In this document: positions 6,265 to 12,966 of the stretch, piece after piece
How the letters are laid out: each line of letters starts with the position of its first letter
Position numbering within the stretch: the first letter of the stretch is position 1
Source of the DNA: an uncultured Rhodoplanes sp.
Lineage (GTDB): Bacteria > Pseudomonadota > Alphaproteobacteria > Rhizobiales > Xanthobacteraceae
Length of the DNA: 20,973 nt
Assembly: GCA_936924235.1 (NCBI GenBank)
Contig: CAKZHN010000538.1
Span: 1 to 20,973 of the forward strand
Direction of reading: 5' to 3'
Made by a program: the position numbers and the translations under genes
Notes under the pieces: model-generated
Databases searched by the model: none
What the model was told of the DNA's origin: nothing
What the model saw: the letters and a program-made list of their open reading frames with translations, nothing else

Positions 6265-7335
6265 ATGGCCGTTCGGCTGAAATCGATTTTGATCGCCTCG
6301 ACGATCGCGGCTGCGTTCTCCGCGCAGGCCATGGCGCAGGACCTGAAGCAGGTCGGGACCATCGCGTTGCCCGGGGCGCCGATCAATCAGTTCGGCATCA
6401 TGGCCATCAACCAGAGCACCGGCCTCGGCTATCTTGCCGACAAGGACAACAACGGGGTTGCTGTCTTTGACACAAAAACCGACACCTTCGTCTCGCGCGT
6501 AATCGGTTTTGTCGGAACGACGAAGAGCGGCAACGCATCGGGCCCGAACGGCGTGGCCGTCGTCAATGGCGGTGCCGAGATCTGGGCCAGCGACGGCGAC
6601 AGCACGATCAAGGTCATCGATGCGAAGAGCGGCAGCATTTCGGCGACGATTGCGACCGGCGGCAAGCTTCGTGCGAACGGCATGGCGTTCGATCCGGCCA
6701 ATCGCGTGGTGATCGCCGCAAACTCGAACGAAACCACGCCGTTTCTCAGCCTGATTTCCAGCGGGCCGGACCACAAGATCCTGGCCACGATCCCGATCCC
6801 CGAGTCGGGCGAGAACCTGGAGCGGTCGGCCTACCACACGCCAAGCGGCACGTTCTTCACGGTCATTCCGGTGATGCGCGCCGATCCGGCCAACGGCCTC
6901 ATGGCGCAGACCGATCCGAAAAGCGGCAAGCTCGTGAAGCTCTATGAGATAGAGCGCTGCCATCCGCACAGCCTGTCGATCGTGTCGGATACCACAATTT
7001 TCATGGGCTGCAGCAATGGACACGGCGGGTCGCCCAAGCCCGGCGGCGACATGGCGGTGTTCGATATTCCGGGCGGAAAGGTCGTCTCGTACGGCGCGGG
7101 CCTCGGCGGCAACGGCGGCTCGGACGTCAATCCGAAGCTGGGCCGCTACTATCACGCCTCGACCAACGGCGAGCTGTGGGTGATCGACACGAATACGGCC
7201 CAGCTCGTGCAGAAGATCGCAACACCCAAGGACTCCCGCTCGCTTGCCGTGAGCCAGGCCACAAACCGCGTGTATGTGGCGACCACCGCCAAGGATGGCA
7301 GCTGTGGCGGCTGCCTTCTGGTGTTTGCGCCTTAG
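6265..7335 (+). CDS. Exported YncE-like beta-propeller protein
   Basis: The 356-residue product has a Sec signal peptide (MAVRLKSILIASTIAAAFSAQAMA, cleaved at AMA|QD after residue 24). The rest is a run of about 45-residue blade-like repeats with motifs of the YncE/YVTN class: GLGYLADKDNNGVAVFDTKT, AEIWASDGDSTIKVIDAKSG, ELWVIDTNTAQLVQKI and TNRVYVATTAKDG. Such periplasmic seven-bladed propellers bind ligands or partner proteins and usually lack their own catalytic site. The C-terminus has a CGGC pair (DGSCGGCLLVFAP) that could form a disulfide or bind metal; other cysteines occur in ERCHPH and MGCSNGHGG. ATG 6265 has AGGAG at 6254-6258. It may be read with the Nudix gene 74 bases upstream, though a stem-loop lies between. 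The true function is unknown. Confidence 0.8.
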   Translation: MAVRLKSILIASTIAAAFSAQAMAQDLKQVGTIALPGAPINQFGIMAINQSTGLGYLADKDNNGVAVFDTKTDTFVSRVIGFVGTTKSGNASGPNGVAVVNGGAEIWASDGDSTIKVIDAKSGSISATIATGGKLRANGMAFDPANRVVIAANSNETTPFLSLISSGPDHKILATIPIPESGENLERSAYHTPSGTFFTVIPVMRADPANGLMAQTDPKSGKLVKLYEIERCHPHSLSIVSDTTIFMGCSNGHGGSPKPGGDMAVFDIPGGKVVSYGAGLGGNGGSDVNPKLGRYYHASTNGELWVIDTNTAQLVQKIATPKDSRSLAVSQATNRVYVATTAKDGSCGGCLLVFAP

Positions 7336-7351
7336 CGGCCCCAGGCCGGCG

Positions 7352-8053
7352 TCAGACGATCAGGAAATCGCTCGCGCTCACGGTGCTGGTGTTGAAGGCC
7401 GCGATCTTGACCTGGCTCACGCCGCCCACGCCATCCGGGTCCCAGCTCAGCACAAACTTGACCGTGTCGAAGACGAACTCGGCATGATTGTCCACAGCGG
7501 CGGTGCCCTGGACGAAATACGAAGGGTCGAGCGTGGATCCGTTCAGGCCGAATGCCAGGCTGCTGATCTGGATATGGTCGATTCCGGTCTCGAAATCGGC
7601 GACCTTGTCGAACGCTGCCGGCATTGCATCGTCGAACACGAAGGTGTCGCTGCCATCCTGGCCGTACAGACTATCTTGACCTTTGCCACCGGCCAGGGTG
7701 TCGTTGCCGGAGCCGCCGATCAATTTGTCGTCGCCGTCGCCGCCGATCAGCAGGTCGTCTCCGATCCCGCCATAAAGGTTATCCTTGCCGTCACCGCCGT
7801 TGAGCGTGTCGTTGCCGTCGCCGCCATTGAGGGTGTCGTCGCCACCGTTTCCGTTCAGGGTGTCCTTGCCGTCACCGCCAAAGAACGAGTTGGCCTCGGC
7901 GGTGCCGAACATGGTGTCGTCGTACTTGCTGCCGATGACGCTCTCGAAATGGGTCAGGATGTCGGTGCCGTAGGCGCCGGCGAGGCCAAAGCCGTTGTTG
8001 CCGCCCGAGTTGAGGAATACGAACACGCCGACCGGCGCGTCGGAGTAGCTCAC
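7352..8053 (-). CDS. RTX C-terminal part of the frameshifted serralysin-like protease (secretion signal)
   Basis: This 233-codon frame continues the protein encoded upstream at 8107-10644 in a different reading frame. The frame is open back to the shift at 8116-8118, where it reads LISGGEGSDVLDGGTGIDAVSYSD; the GTG at 8053 is only the first possible internal start and has no convincing ribosome-binding site. It holds the sixth copy of the VSY...IGS module, nine consecutive RTX nonapeptides of type GGxGxDxLx (residues 59-139), the serralysin-type FVF-x-DKVADFETGIDHIQIS segment, and a hydrophobic C-terminus ending ASDFLIV. That tail is typical of type I (ABC) secretion signals of serralysins. 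Alone it would have no catalytic domain. It is the 3' part of a broken gene unless the frameshift is a sequencing error or is bypassed. Confidence 0.75.
   Translation of the reverse strand: MSYSDAPVGVFVFLNSGGNNGFGLAGAYGTDILTHFESVIGSKYDDTMFGTAEANSFFGGDGKDTLNGNGGDDTLNGGDGNDTLNGGDGKDNLYGGIGDDLLIGGDGDDKLIGGSGNDTLAGGKGQDSLYGQDGSDTFVFDDAMPAAFDKVADFETGIDHIQISSLAFGLNGSTLDPSYFVQGTAAVDNHAEFVFDTVKFVLSWDPDGVGGVSQVKIAAFNTSTVSASDFLIV
7637..7879 (-). repeat. Nine tandem 27-bp RTX repeats
   Basis: Nine direct 27-bp units encode nonapeptides of the form GGxGxDxLx, from GGDGKDTLN to GQDGSDTFV. Each pair of nonapeptides builds a turn of a calcium-binding parallel beta-roll. The DNA units are similar enough to be visible as period-27 repeats rich in CCGCC and GTCGTTGCC on the plus strand. 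Confidence 0.85.
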
Positions 8054-8106
8054 GGCGTCGATGCCGGTGCCGCCGTCGAGGACATCACTGCCTTCGCCGC
8101 CTGAGA

Positions 8107-10644
8107 TCAGGTCGTCCCAGCGCCGCCATTGATGACATTGCTGCCCGGGCCGCCGGTGAGCTGATCGCTGTAAGCCGATCCTATGATCTTTTCGATGTTG
8201 GCGTACTGGTCGCCTTGTGCGTCGCCGCCCTTGCCGAGCCCGGTGGTGAGATTGACGTTGACGGCGGTGCCGGAGGCCGAATAGTCGACGATGTCGAATC
8301 CCAATCCGCCATCCATAGTGTCGGCGCCGGCTCCGCCGACAAACGTGTCGGCGCCGCCGTTGCCATAAAGCGTGTCGTTGCCGGCGCCCGCGTCGATGAC
8401 CTCGTCGGCGTTGGAGCCGTGGAAGGTGTTGTTGCCGGCCGCGAACGTCAGATCGACGCTTTCAATGCCGATCAGCAGCACCGTGGAAAGGTCGATCGGC
8501 TTCGATCCGATCAGAACATGCAGCCGGTCGTAGCCGGCGCCGCCGTCGATCGCGGTCGGCCAGATGTCCTTGATGTAGATCTCGTCGTCGAACTTGGTGG
8601 CGCGGATGGCCTCGATCGAGTCGTAGCTGTCGCCGAAGGCGTCGCCGGTGGAGTTCTTCGTGAGGGAGAGATCGATCGTCAGCCCCATCAGGCTGGTCTC
8701 ATAGCTTGCGATGTCATAGCCCAGCCCGCCCAGGAGGCCGTCCTTGCCGCCGCCGCCGATCAGGACGTTGTCGCCGTCGTCGCCCTGAAGCACGTCGTTG
8801 TAGGCGCTTCCGATCAGCCCTTCGATCGAGTCGTACTGATCGCCCTGGGCGTCGCCGCTGTTGGCCACCAGCGGAACGAGCGAGACAAACACCGAGCTCG
8901 CCGAGTGCTCATAAGACGCGAAATCGAAACCGTCGCCGCCGAACAGCTGGTCGGCGCCGCCGCGGCCTTCGAGGATGTCGTTGCCGTTGCCGCCTTCCAG
9001 ATGATCGCTGGCCTTGGTGCCGCGGATGGTGTCATCGAACGACGAGCCCCGCACGATTTCGATCTTGTAGAAGGTGTCGCCCAGCCCGTCGCCGCCGCCT
9101 GCCGCAGCGTTCGTCATGTCGACGATGACGCCGGAGTCGCTGGTCGTGTAGCTGACCGTGTCGATGCCTGTGCCGCCGTAGAATTGGTCGGCGCCGGCGC
9201 CGCCGTCGAACGCGTCGTCGCCGTCGCCGCCATTGAGGATGTCGTCGCCCTTGCCGCCGATCAGCAGGTCATCGCCCTTGCCGCCGATCAGCGTGTTGTC
9301 GGAATCGTTGCCGGTGAGGATGTCGCCGAACTTGCTGCCGATGACGTTCTCGACATCGACAAGCGTGTCGCCCTGGGCCATGCCGCCAAGGCCGTGGCCG
9401 CTGGCGAGGTTAACGATCACCGCCGTGGAGTTGGCGTAGCTGACGGTGTCGCTGTCGGCCCCGCCGTCAATCTCGTCCGCGCCCTGGCCACCCACCAGCA
9501 GGTCAGTGCCGTCTCCGCCGAACAGCTTGTCGTTGCCGGCCTGGCCGAACAACTGATCGTTGCCGCCGTTGCCCTCGAGCTTGTTGTCGGCGGCGTTGCC
9601 GGTCAGCTTGTCGTCGCCGCTACCGCTCTTGGCGTTCTCGATCACGACGCCCTGCGCGATGGTGAAGCCGCCGAAAACGCCCGCCGCGTAGCTCGGCACG
9701 CCGCCGCCGGTCGGGCTGTCGTCAATGGTCGCGGCGGTCAGATCGATGATCGTGTTCTTGGAGCCGAAATACGCGATGGTGTCATTGCCGCCGGCGTCCC
9801 AGATGCACTGCCAGGCGGTCGCCGGCAGATATCCGAAGTCGAGCTTGACGCCCTGCACGTTGTCGTCGGGCAGCACATAGGTGTTGTTGCCGGTGGCGTG
9901 CTCCATGTTGGCGCCGTACAGGAACTGGATCGCGGCGATATCCAGCGCCATCGGTCCGGCTTCATAGCCGTAGGCGGTGATGCCCTGTCCGGCCGGGTTC
10001 TGAACGCTGGCCCATCCGGGGTTGTAGCCCATGATGGTGTAGATGCCCTGGTCGAGGTTGTTGTTGCCGAAGCTGCCGAACGGACCAGACACGCCCGGAA
10101 GCCCAGCTCCGCCGATCGAGTCATCGGGATGCGCATGCGACAGGCCCAGCGCGTGTCCGATTTCGTGCGCCAGCGTGCGATAGGCGCGGCCGCCGATGGC
10201 GAGGTTGGGCGTGTCGGACGAGTCCCAGCTCGGCGATTGGATGTTGAAGTCGCCGATTGCGGTGAAATGGTAGACGTTGGGGCCGAATGGTTCCTGCGGA
10301 TATTCGTGTTGGCCGTTGGTGGTGGTACCGGCAGGCACGTCGAAGAAGCTGTCGTTGCGAAGGAATTCCTTGAGATCCGGATCGTTCGGGTGGCCGGGAT
10401 CGAACACCTCGATCGCCGACTGGGTGAAAGGTGCGATGCGGATGTTTGCCACCGCCTCCCAGGACAGAGCGGCGTCGATGTATGCGCTCATTTCGAGGTT
10501 GGACCAGGCGCGGGCGCCGTCGTCGCTGAATTGCTGAAACAGGATCGGGGAGGCCTGGCCCGACGTCTGCCACTTCCAGCCGTCGTTCAGAAGCGCGTCA
10601 ATATATATGTTGCCGCTCAGCGGCCCGTGGACCGGTTCAGCCAT
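8107..10644 (-). CDS. Serralysin-type (M10) zinc metalloprotease with RTX repeats, N-terminal part, frameshifted
   Basis: This 845-residue frame starts with a domain typical of serralysins: SGNIYIDALLNDGWKW near the N-terminus, the zinc site HEIGHALGLSH (H160, E161, H164, H170) and a Met-turn TIMGYN with M205 and Y207. From about residue 341 it becomes RTX calcium-binding repeats. Serralysins have no Sec signal and leave by a type I ABC exporter guided by a C-terminal signal. That signal is missing here: the frame ends at NGGAGTT-stop because one base is lacking at 8116-8118. With one base restored the product would be 1097 residues and end in the frame at 7352. ATG 10644 is preferred to TTG 10680 because the family homology begins there, though neither has a strong ribosome-binding site. 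No exporter genes are in the window. Confidence 0.85.
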   Translation of the reverse strand: MAEPVHGPLSGNIYIDALLNDGWKWQTSGQASPILFQQFSDDGARAWSNLEMSAYIDAALSWEAVANIRIAPFTQSAIEVFDPGHPNDPDLKEFLRNDSFFDVPAGTTTNGQHEYPQEPFGPNVYHFTAIGDFNIQSPSWDSSDTPNLAIGGRAYRTLAHEIGHALGLSHAHPDDSIGGAGLPGVSGPFGSFGNNNLDQGIYTIMGYNPGWASVQNPAGQGITAYGYEAGPMALDIAAIQFLYGANMEHATGNNTYVLPDDNVQGVKLDFGYLPATAWQCIWDAGGNDTIAYFGSKNTIIDLTAATIDDSPTGGGVPSYAAGVFGGFTIAQGVVIENAKSGSGDDKLTGNAADNKLEGNGGNDQLFGQAGNDKLFGGDGTDLLVGGQGADEIDGGADSDTVSYANSTAVIVNLASGHGLGGMAQGDTLVDVENVIGSKFGDILTGNDSDNTLIGGKGDDLLIGGKGDDILNGGDGDDAFDGGAGADQFYGGTGIDTVSYTTSDSGVIVDMTNAAAGGGDGLGDTFYKIEIVRGSSFDDTIRGTKASDHLEGGNGNDILEGRGGADQLFGGDGFDFASYEHSASSVFVSLVPLVANSGDAQGDQYDSIEGLIGSAYNDVLQGDDGDNVLIGGGGKDGLLGGLGYDIASYETSLMGLTIDLSLTKNSTGDAFGDSYDSIEAIRATKFDDEIYIKDIWPTAIDGGAGYDRLHVLIGSKPIDLSTVLLIGIESVDLTFAAGNNTFHGSNADEVIDAGAGNDTLYGNGGADTFVGGAGADTMDGGLGFDIVDYSASGTAVNVNLTTGLGKGGDAQGDQYANIEKIIGSAYSDQLTGGPGSNVINGGAGTT
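8110..9624 (-). repeat. Alternating RTX blocks and VSY/IGS modules of the protease
   Basis: Residues 341-845 of the upstream product alternate short RTX nonapeptide blocks with modules beginning [VA][SD]Y and ending in IE-x-x-IGSxxxDxL. Modules begin near residues 401, 497, 576, 646 and 786, and a sixth is in the downstream frame. Spacing varies (96, 79, 70 and 140 residues) because the number of nonapeptides differs and the stretch 690-760 is atypical. Confidence 0.75.
8116..8118 (-). other. One-base frameshift in the protease gene
   Basis: On the minus strand the sequence reads GCT-GGG-ACG-ACC-TGA. Adding one G to the GGG run gives GCT-GGG-GAC-GAC-CTG-ATC, i.e. AGDDLISGGEGSD, a normal RTX continuation into the downstream frame. 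The distance 7352-10644 (3293 bases) is one short of a multiple of three. It is either a real deletion in a G-run, phase variation, or a sequencing or assembly error. Confidence 0.88.
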
Positions 10645-10728
10645 TTCGTGACCCGTTATGAGGATGGAGGTCTTTCGCAAGGAGCGGCGAAAACCGCAGC
10701 GCGAACCTGTTCAAGCGATTGATTCCAA

Positions 10729-10743
10729 ATTGATCAGATCAAT
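10729..10743. promoter_or_regulatory. 15-bp palindrome upstream of the protease gene
   Basis: ATTGATC-A-GATCAAT is a perfect 7+1+7 dyad lying 85 bases upstream of the protease ATG and in an AT-rich island unlike the surrounding GC-rich DNA. The layout suits a dimeric repressor or activator of the protease. Further ATTGAT/ATCAT half-sites flank it (near 10717 and 10748). No regulator could be assigned. Confidence 0.5.
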
Positions 10744-10840
10744 ATGCAATCATCGCGTGTCCGCCTGACGCCTTCAAGACGGCCATTGGGACAAAATGCC
10801 GCTGTTTCGGCGGTTGCCCAGCGGCCGAAGAACGGCTCGG

Positions 10841-10857
10841 CCGATATTCTCTATCGG
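10841..10857 (-). terminator. Possible weak terminator after the GST gene
   Basis: CCGATA-TTCTC-TATCGG is a perfect 6-bp inverted repeat 33 bases past the stop of the glutathionyl-hydroquinone reductase gene. There is no U-run after it on the minus strand, so termination is only a possibility. Confidence 0.3.
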
Positions 10858-10890
10858 TCCGGCCCGGCGGTCGTATTCCTGCTTGCAGGG

Positions 10891-11877
10891 TTAGCTGACG
10901 AACCGGTCCCGATCGTGCGGGGCGCTGAAATCGAGCTCGGGGCCGAGCGGCACGATGCCGGTGGGATTCACCTTGCGCTGGCTGCCGTAGTAATGCCGCT
11001 TGATGTGGTCGATGCTCACTGTCTCGGCCACGCCCGGCGTCTGGTAGAGATCGCGCACATAGTTGGACAAATTCGGATAGTCGCTGATGCGCCGCAGGTT
11101 GCATTTGAAGTGGCTGTAATAAACCGCGTCGAAGCGAATGAGCGTCGGGAAGAACCGCCAGTCGGCCTCGGTCAGCCGCGCGCCGGCAACGTAACGGTGC
11201 CGCGACAGCCGCCGGTCCATGTCGTCGAGCGTGCCGAACACGTTGCGGAAGGCTTCTTCGTAGGCAGCCTGCGAGGTGGCGAAGCCGGCGCGATAGACGC
11301 CGTTGTTGACGTTCGGATAGACCACGTCGTTGACGCCGTCGATCTCGGCGCGCAGCGTCGCCGGATAATAATCGGCCCCCTCGTTGGTGAACGAGTCGAA
11401 CGCCGAGTTGAGCATGCGGATGATCTCGGACGACTCGTTCGAGACGATCGTCTTGCGCTGCTTGTCCCACAGCACCGGCACAGTGACTCGGCCGGTGAAC
11501 TTCGGATCGGCGATCAGATAGATTTCGGATAGCTTCTGCGCGCCGTTCACGGCGTCACCGCTCGACCCTTCGGCGGTGTCGAAGGTCCAGCCGTTCTCGC
11601 CCATGTGCCAGGACGTCACCGACATCGAGATGACGTTCTCCAACCGCTTGAGCTGGCGGAAGATGATGGTGCGGTGCGCCCAGGGGCAGGCCAGCGAGAC
11701 GTAGAGATGGTAGCGGCCGGCCTCGGCCGGAAAGCCGCCGATGCCCGAGGGCCCGGGGCCGCCGTCATGGGTGATCCAGTTGCGGAACTTGGTGGTCGGC
11801 CGGTTGAAGCGGCCGTCCTTGATCCGGCTGGTGTCGTGGCTGTCGTCGAGCCATACGCCATCGACCAGCAGTCCCAT
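10891..11877 (-). CDS. Glutathionyl-hydroquinone reductase (Xi-class glutathione transferase, YqjG/ECM4 family)
   Basis: The 328-residue protein has the usual length of the ECM4/YqjG family. The catalytic motif ACPWAHRT is at residues 63-70, with catalytic Cys64, inside an N-terminal thioredoxin-like fold preceded by the family-specific extension (residues 1-55). Further family features are VTVPVLWDKQRKTIVSNESSEIIRMLN, the glutathione-binding segment, and DYYPATLRAEID followed by NVNNGVYRAGFA and an all-helical C-terminal domain. These cytoplasmic enzymes reduce glutathionyl-hydroquinones to hydroquinones with glutathione and serve quinone detoxification or chlorinated-aromatic breakdown. ATG 11877 follows a strong GGAGGGG site; a longer open frame to 12306 runs antisense through the acetyltransferase gene and is rejected. 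It is divergent from the GNAT gene, sharing 102 bases of intergenic DNA. Confidence 0.92.
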   Translation of the reverse strand: MGLLVDGVWLDDSHDTSRIKDGRFNRPTTKFRNWITHDGGPGPSGIGGFPAEAGRYHLYVSLACPWAHRTIIFRQLKRLENVISMSVTSWHMGENGWTFDTAEGSSGDAVNGAQKLSEIYLIADPKFTGRVTVPVLWDKQRKTIVSNESSEIIRMLNSAFDSFTNEGADYYPATLRAEIDGVNDVVYPNVNNGVYRAGFATSQAAYEEAFRNVFGTLDDMDRRLSRHRYVAGARLTEADWRFFPTLIRFDAVYYSHFKCNLRRISDYPNLSNYVRDLYQTPGVAETVSIDHIKRHYYGSQRKVNPTGIVPLGPELDFSAPHDRDRFVS

Positions 11878-11979
11878 GGGTCCCCTCCGTGCCGTTTTGC
11901 GCCAATGTAATGTAGAGCCTGACGGCTTTTTCCAACAGACATGGACCTGCGGCGGCCCAGATGCTAAGCGCCCTGAACG

Positions 11980-12489
11980 ATGAACGACCTGTCCTACACG
12001 ATCCTGCAAGAAATGGCCGAGGATGCCGAGGCCATTGAACGGCTCAACGCCCGCACCTTCGGCCCCGGCCGGTTCGCCAAATCGGCCTACCGGTTGCGCG
12101 AGGAGGTCGACCATATCCCCGAACTGTCGTTCACGGCGCGGGTCGGCACGCTGATGGTCGGCTCGGTGCGGCTGTCGCCGATCGTGGTCGGCACGACCAA
12201 GGCGCTGCTGCTCGGGCCGCTCACCATTGAGCCGCCGTTTCGGAGCCGCGGCATCGGCCGCAAGCTGATCGCTCGCGCCCTGGAGGAGGCCAAGCGCCAG
12301 GGACACCGGCTGGTGGTGCTGGTCGGCGACGAGCCCTATTACGGCCGCTCGGGCTTCAAGGCCGCCGGCAAGGGCCGGATATCGATGCCGGGGCCGGTCG
12401 ATCCGGCGCGGCTGCTGATTGCCGAGCTTGAGCCCGGCGCCTTCGACGGCGTCTCGGGGGCGATCCGCCCGGACTGGCCGGCTGCCTGA
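11980..12489 (+). CDS. GNAT-family N-acetyltransferase (YhbS-like)
   Basis: This 169-residue protein is a single GNAT domain. The acetyl-CoA pyrophosphate-binding motif R-S-R-G-I-G-R (88-94) is preceded by the strand LLLGPLTIEPPFRSRG and followed by helix KLIARALEEAKRQG. The later strand GHRLVVLVGDEPYYGRSGF (108-126) is diagnostic of the YhbS/COG3153 group, where the acceptor is unknown. No signal peptide or membrane segment is present, so it is cytoplasmic. ATG 11980 is the start with the best alignment to the domain, but only a weak ribosome-binding sequence precedes it. The short intergenic space and divergence from the GST gene suggest overlapping promoters; I see no clear consensus elements. 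Acceptor substrate cannot be predicted. Confidence 0.85.
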   Translation: MNDLSYTILQEMAEDAEAIERLNARTFGPGRFAKSAYRLREEVDHIPELSFTARVGTLMVGSVRLSPIVVGTTKALLLGPLTIEPPFRSRGIGRKLIARALEEAKRQGHRLVVLVGDEPYYGRSGFKAAGKGRISMPGPVDPARLLIAELEPGAFDGVSGAIRPDWPAA

Positions 12490-12599
12490 TTAACCGGCTA
12501 TGTCAAATTATTCTGTGCAGCCGCACACCGCCCGTTGCGCGGGCTAAGGCCGCCCGCCATGTTCCGCGCATACTTTGCCAACCGTTCAGGGGGTTAATC

Positions 12600-12899
12600 A
12601 TGAAGCTTCGATTTGTGCTGGCTGCGGCCGTGGCAGCCACGGTCTGCGCCGCGCCGCCCGCGTCGGCGGCCAACCGCCTCGACCTGTCGACGATCAAGTG
12701 CAAGGAGTTCGTCACCAGCGAGAAGGAAAACATCGCGCTGATCCTGATGTGGCTCGCCGGCTACTACAGCGATGAGGACGCGCCGCCGATCGTCGACTTC
12801 GACAAGATGAAGACCGACGGCCAGAAGCTCGGCGAGTACTGTGGCAAGCACCCGGACGACAGCCTGATCACGGCGTCGGAAGAGGTGATGGGCAAGTAA
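12600..12899 (+). CDS. HdeA-family periplasmic acid-stress chaperone-like protein
   Basis: The 99-residue product has a Sec signal peptide (residues 1-23, cleavage at ASA|AN) and a mature domain of about 76 residues with two cysteines, C34 and C81, placed as in the disulfide of HdeA/HdeB. Family features include LDLSTIKCKEFVTSEKENIALILMWLAGYYSDED. In enteric bacteria HdeA unfolds at low pH and protects periplasmic proteins from aggregation; alphaproteobacterial relatives are less studied, so acid resistance is inferred. ATG 12600 is preceded by AGGGGG at 12588-12593. A strong intrinsic terminator follows 29 bases after the stop, so it looks like a single-gene transcript. No recognisable promoter consensus could be fixed in the 110-base upstream gap, which holds a 5-bp dyad GCCCG-TTGCG-CGGGC (12530-12544). 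Confidence 0.85.
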   Translation: MKLRFVLAAAVAATVCAAPPASAANRLDLSTIKCKEFVTSEKENIALILMWLAGYYSDEDAPPIVDFDKMKTDGQKLGEYCGKHPDDSLITASEEVMGK

Positions 12900-12927
12900 G
12901 CCGCGTCAGCGGATCTGAAGTTTCAGC

Positions 12928-12955
12928 GAAGGCCGGGCGACCGGCCTTCTTTTTT
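12928..12955 (+). terminator. Intrinsic terminator of the hdeA-like gene
   Basis: A 9-bp perfect GC-rich stem, GAAGGCCGG (12928-12936) and CCGGCCTTC (12941-12949), encloses the GNRA tetraloop GCGA and is followed by six T residues (12950-12955). This is a textbook Rho-independent terminator on the plus strand. It lies 12 bases past the end of the convergent MoxR operon, where a reverse A-run means no U-tract, so it may act weakly in that direction too. Confidence 0.93.
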
Positions 12956-12966
12956 GTCGGCTAGGT

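Noticed and set aside
7637..7879. Regular short repeats that might suggest a CRISPR array
   Set aside because: The 27-bp units are adjacent without spacers and encode the RTX nonapeptide in one frame, so they are coding repeats.
8215..10722. 835-codon open frame on the plus strand
   Set aside because: It mirrors the RTX protease gene. Its Val/Ala-rich periodic content is the reverse reading of the RTX repeats, so it is not a gene.
11878..11979. Promoter for the GST gene (TTGGAA with TACATT on the minus strand)
   Set aside because: The spacing between the two boxes is 15 bases, too short for a confident sigma70 promoter.
12530..12544. GCCCG-TTGCG-CGGGC hairpin after the acetyltransferase gene
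   Set aside because: Only five base pairs and no U-tract; too weak to call a terminator.
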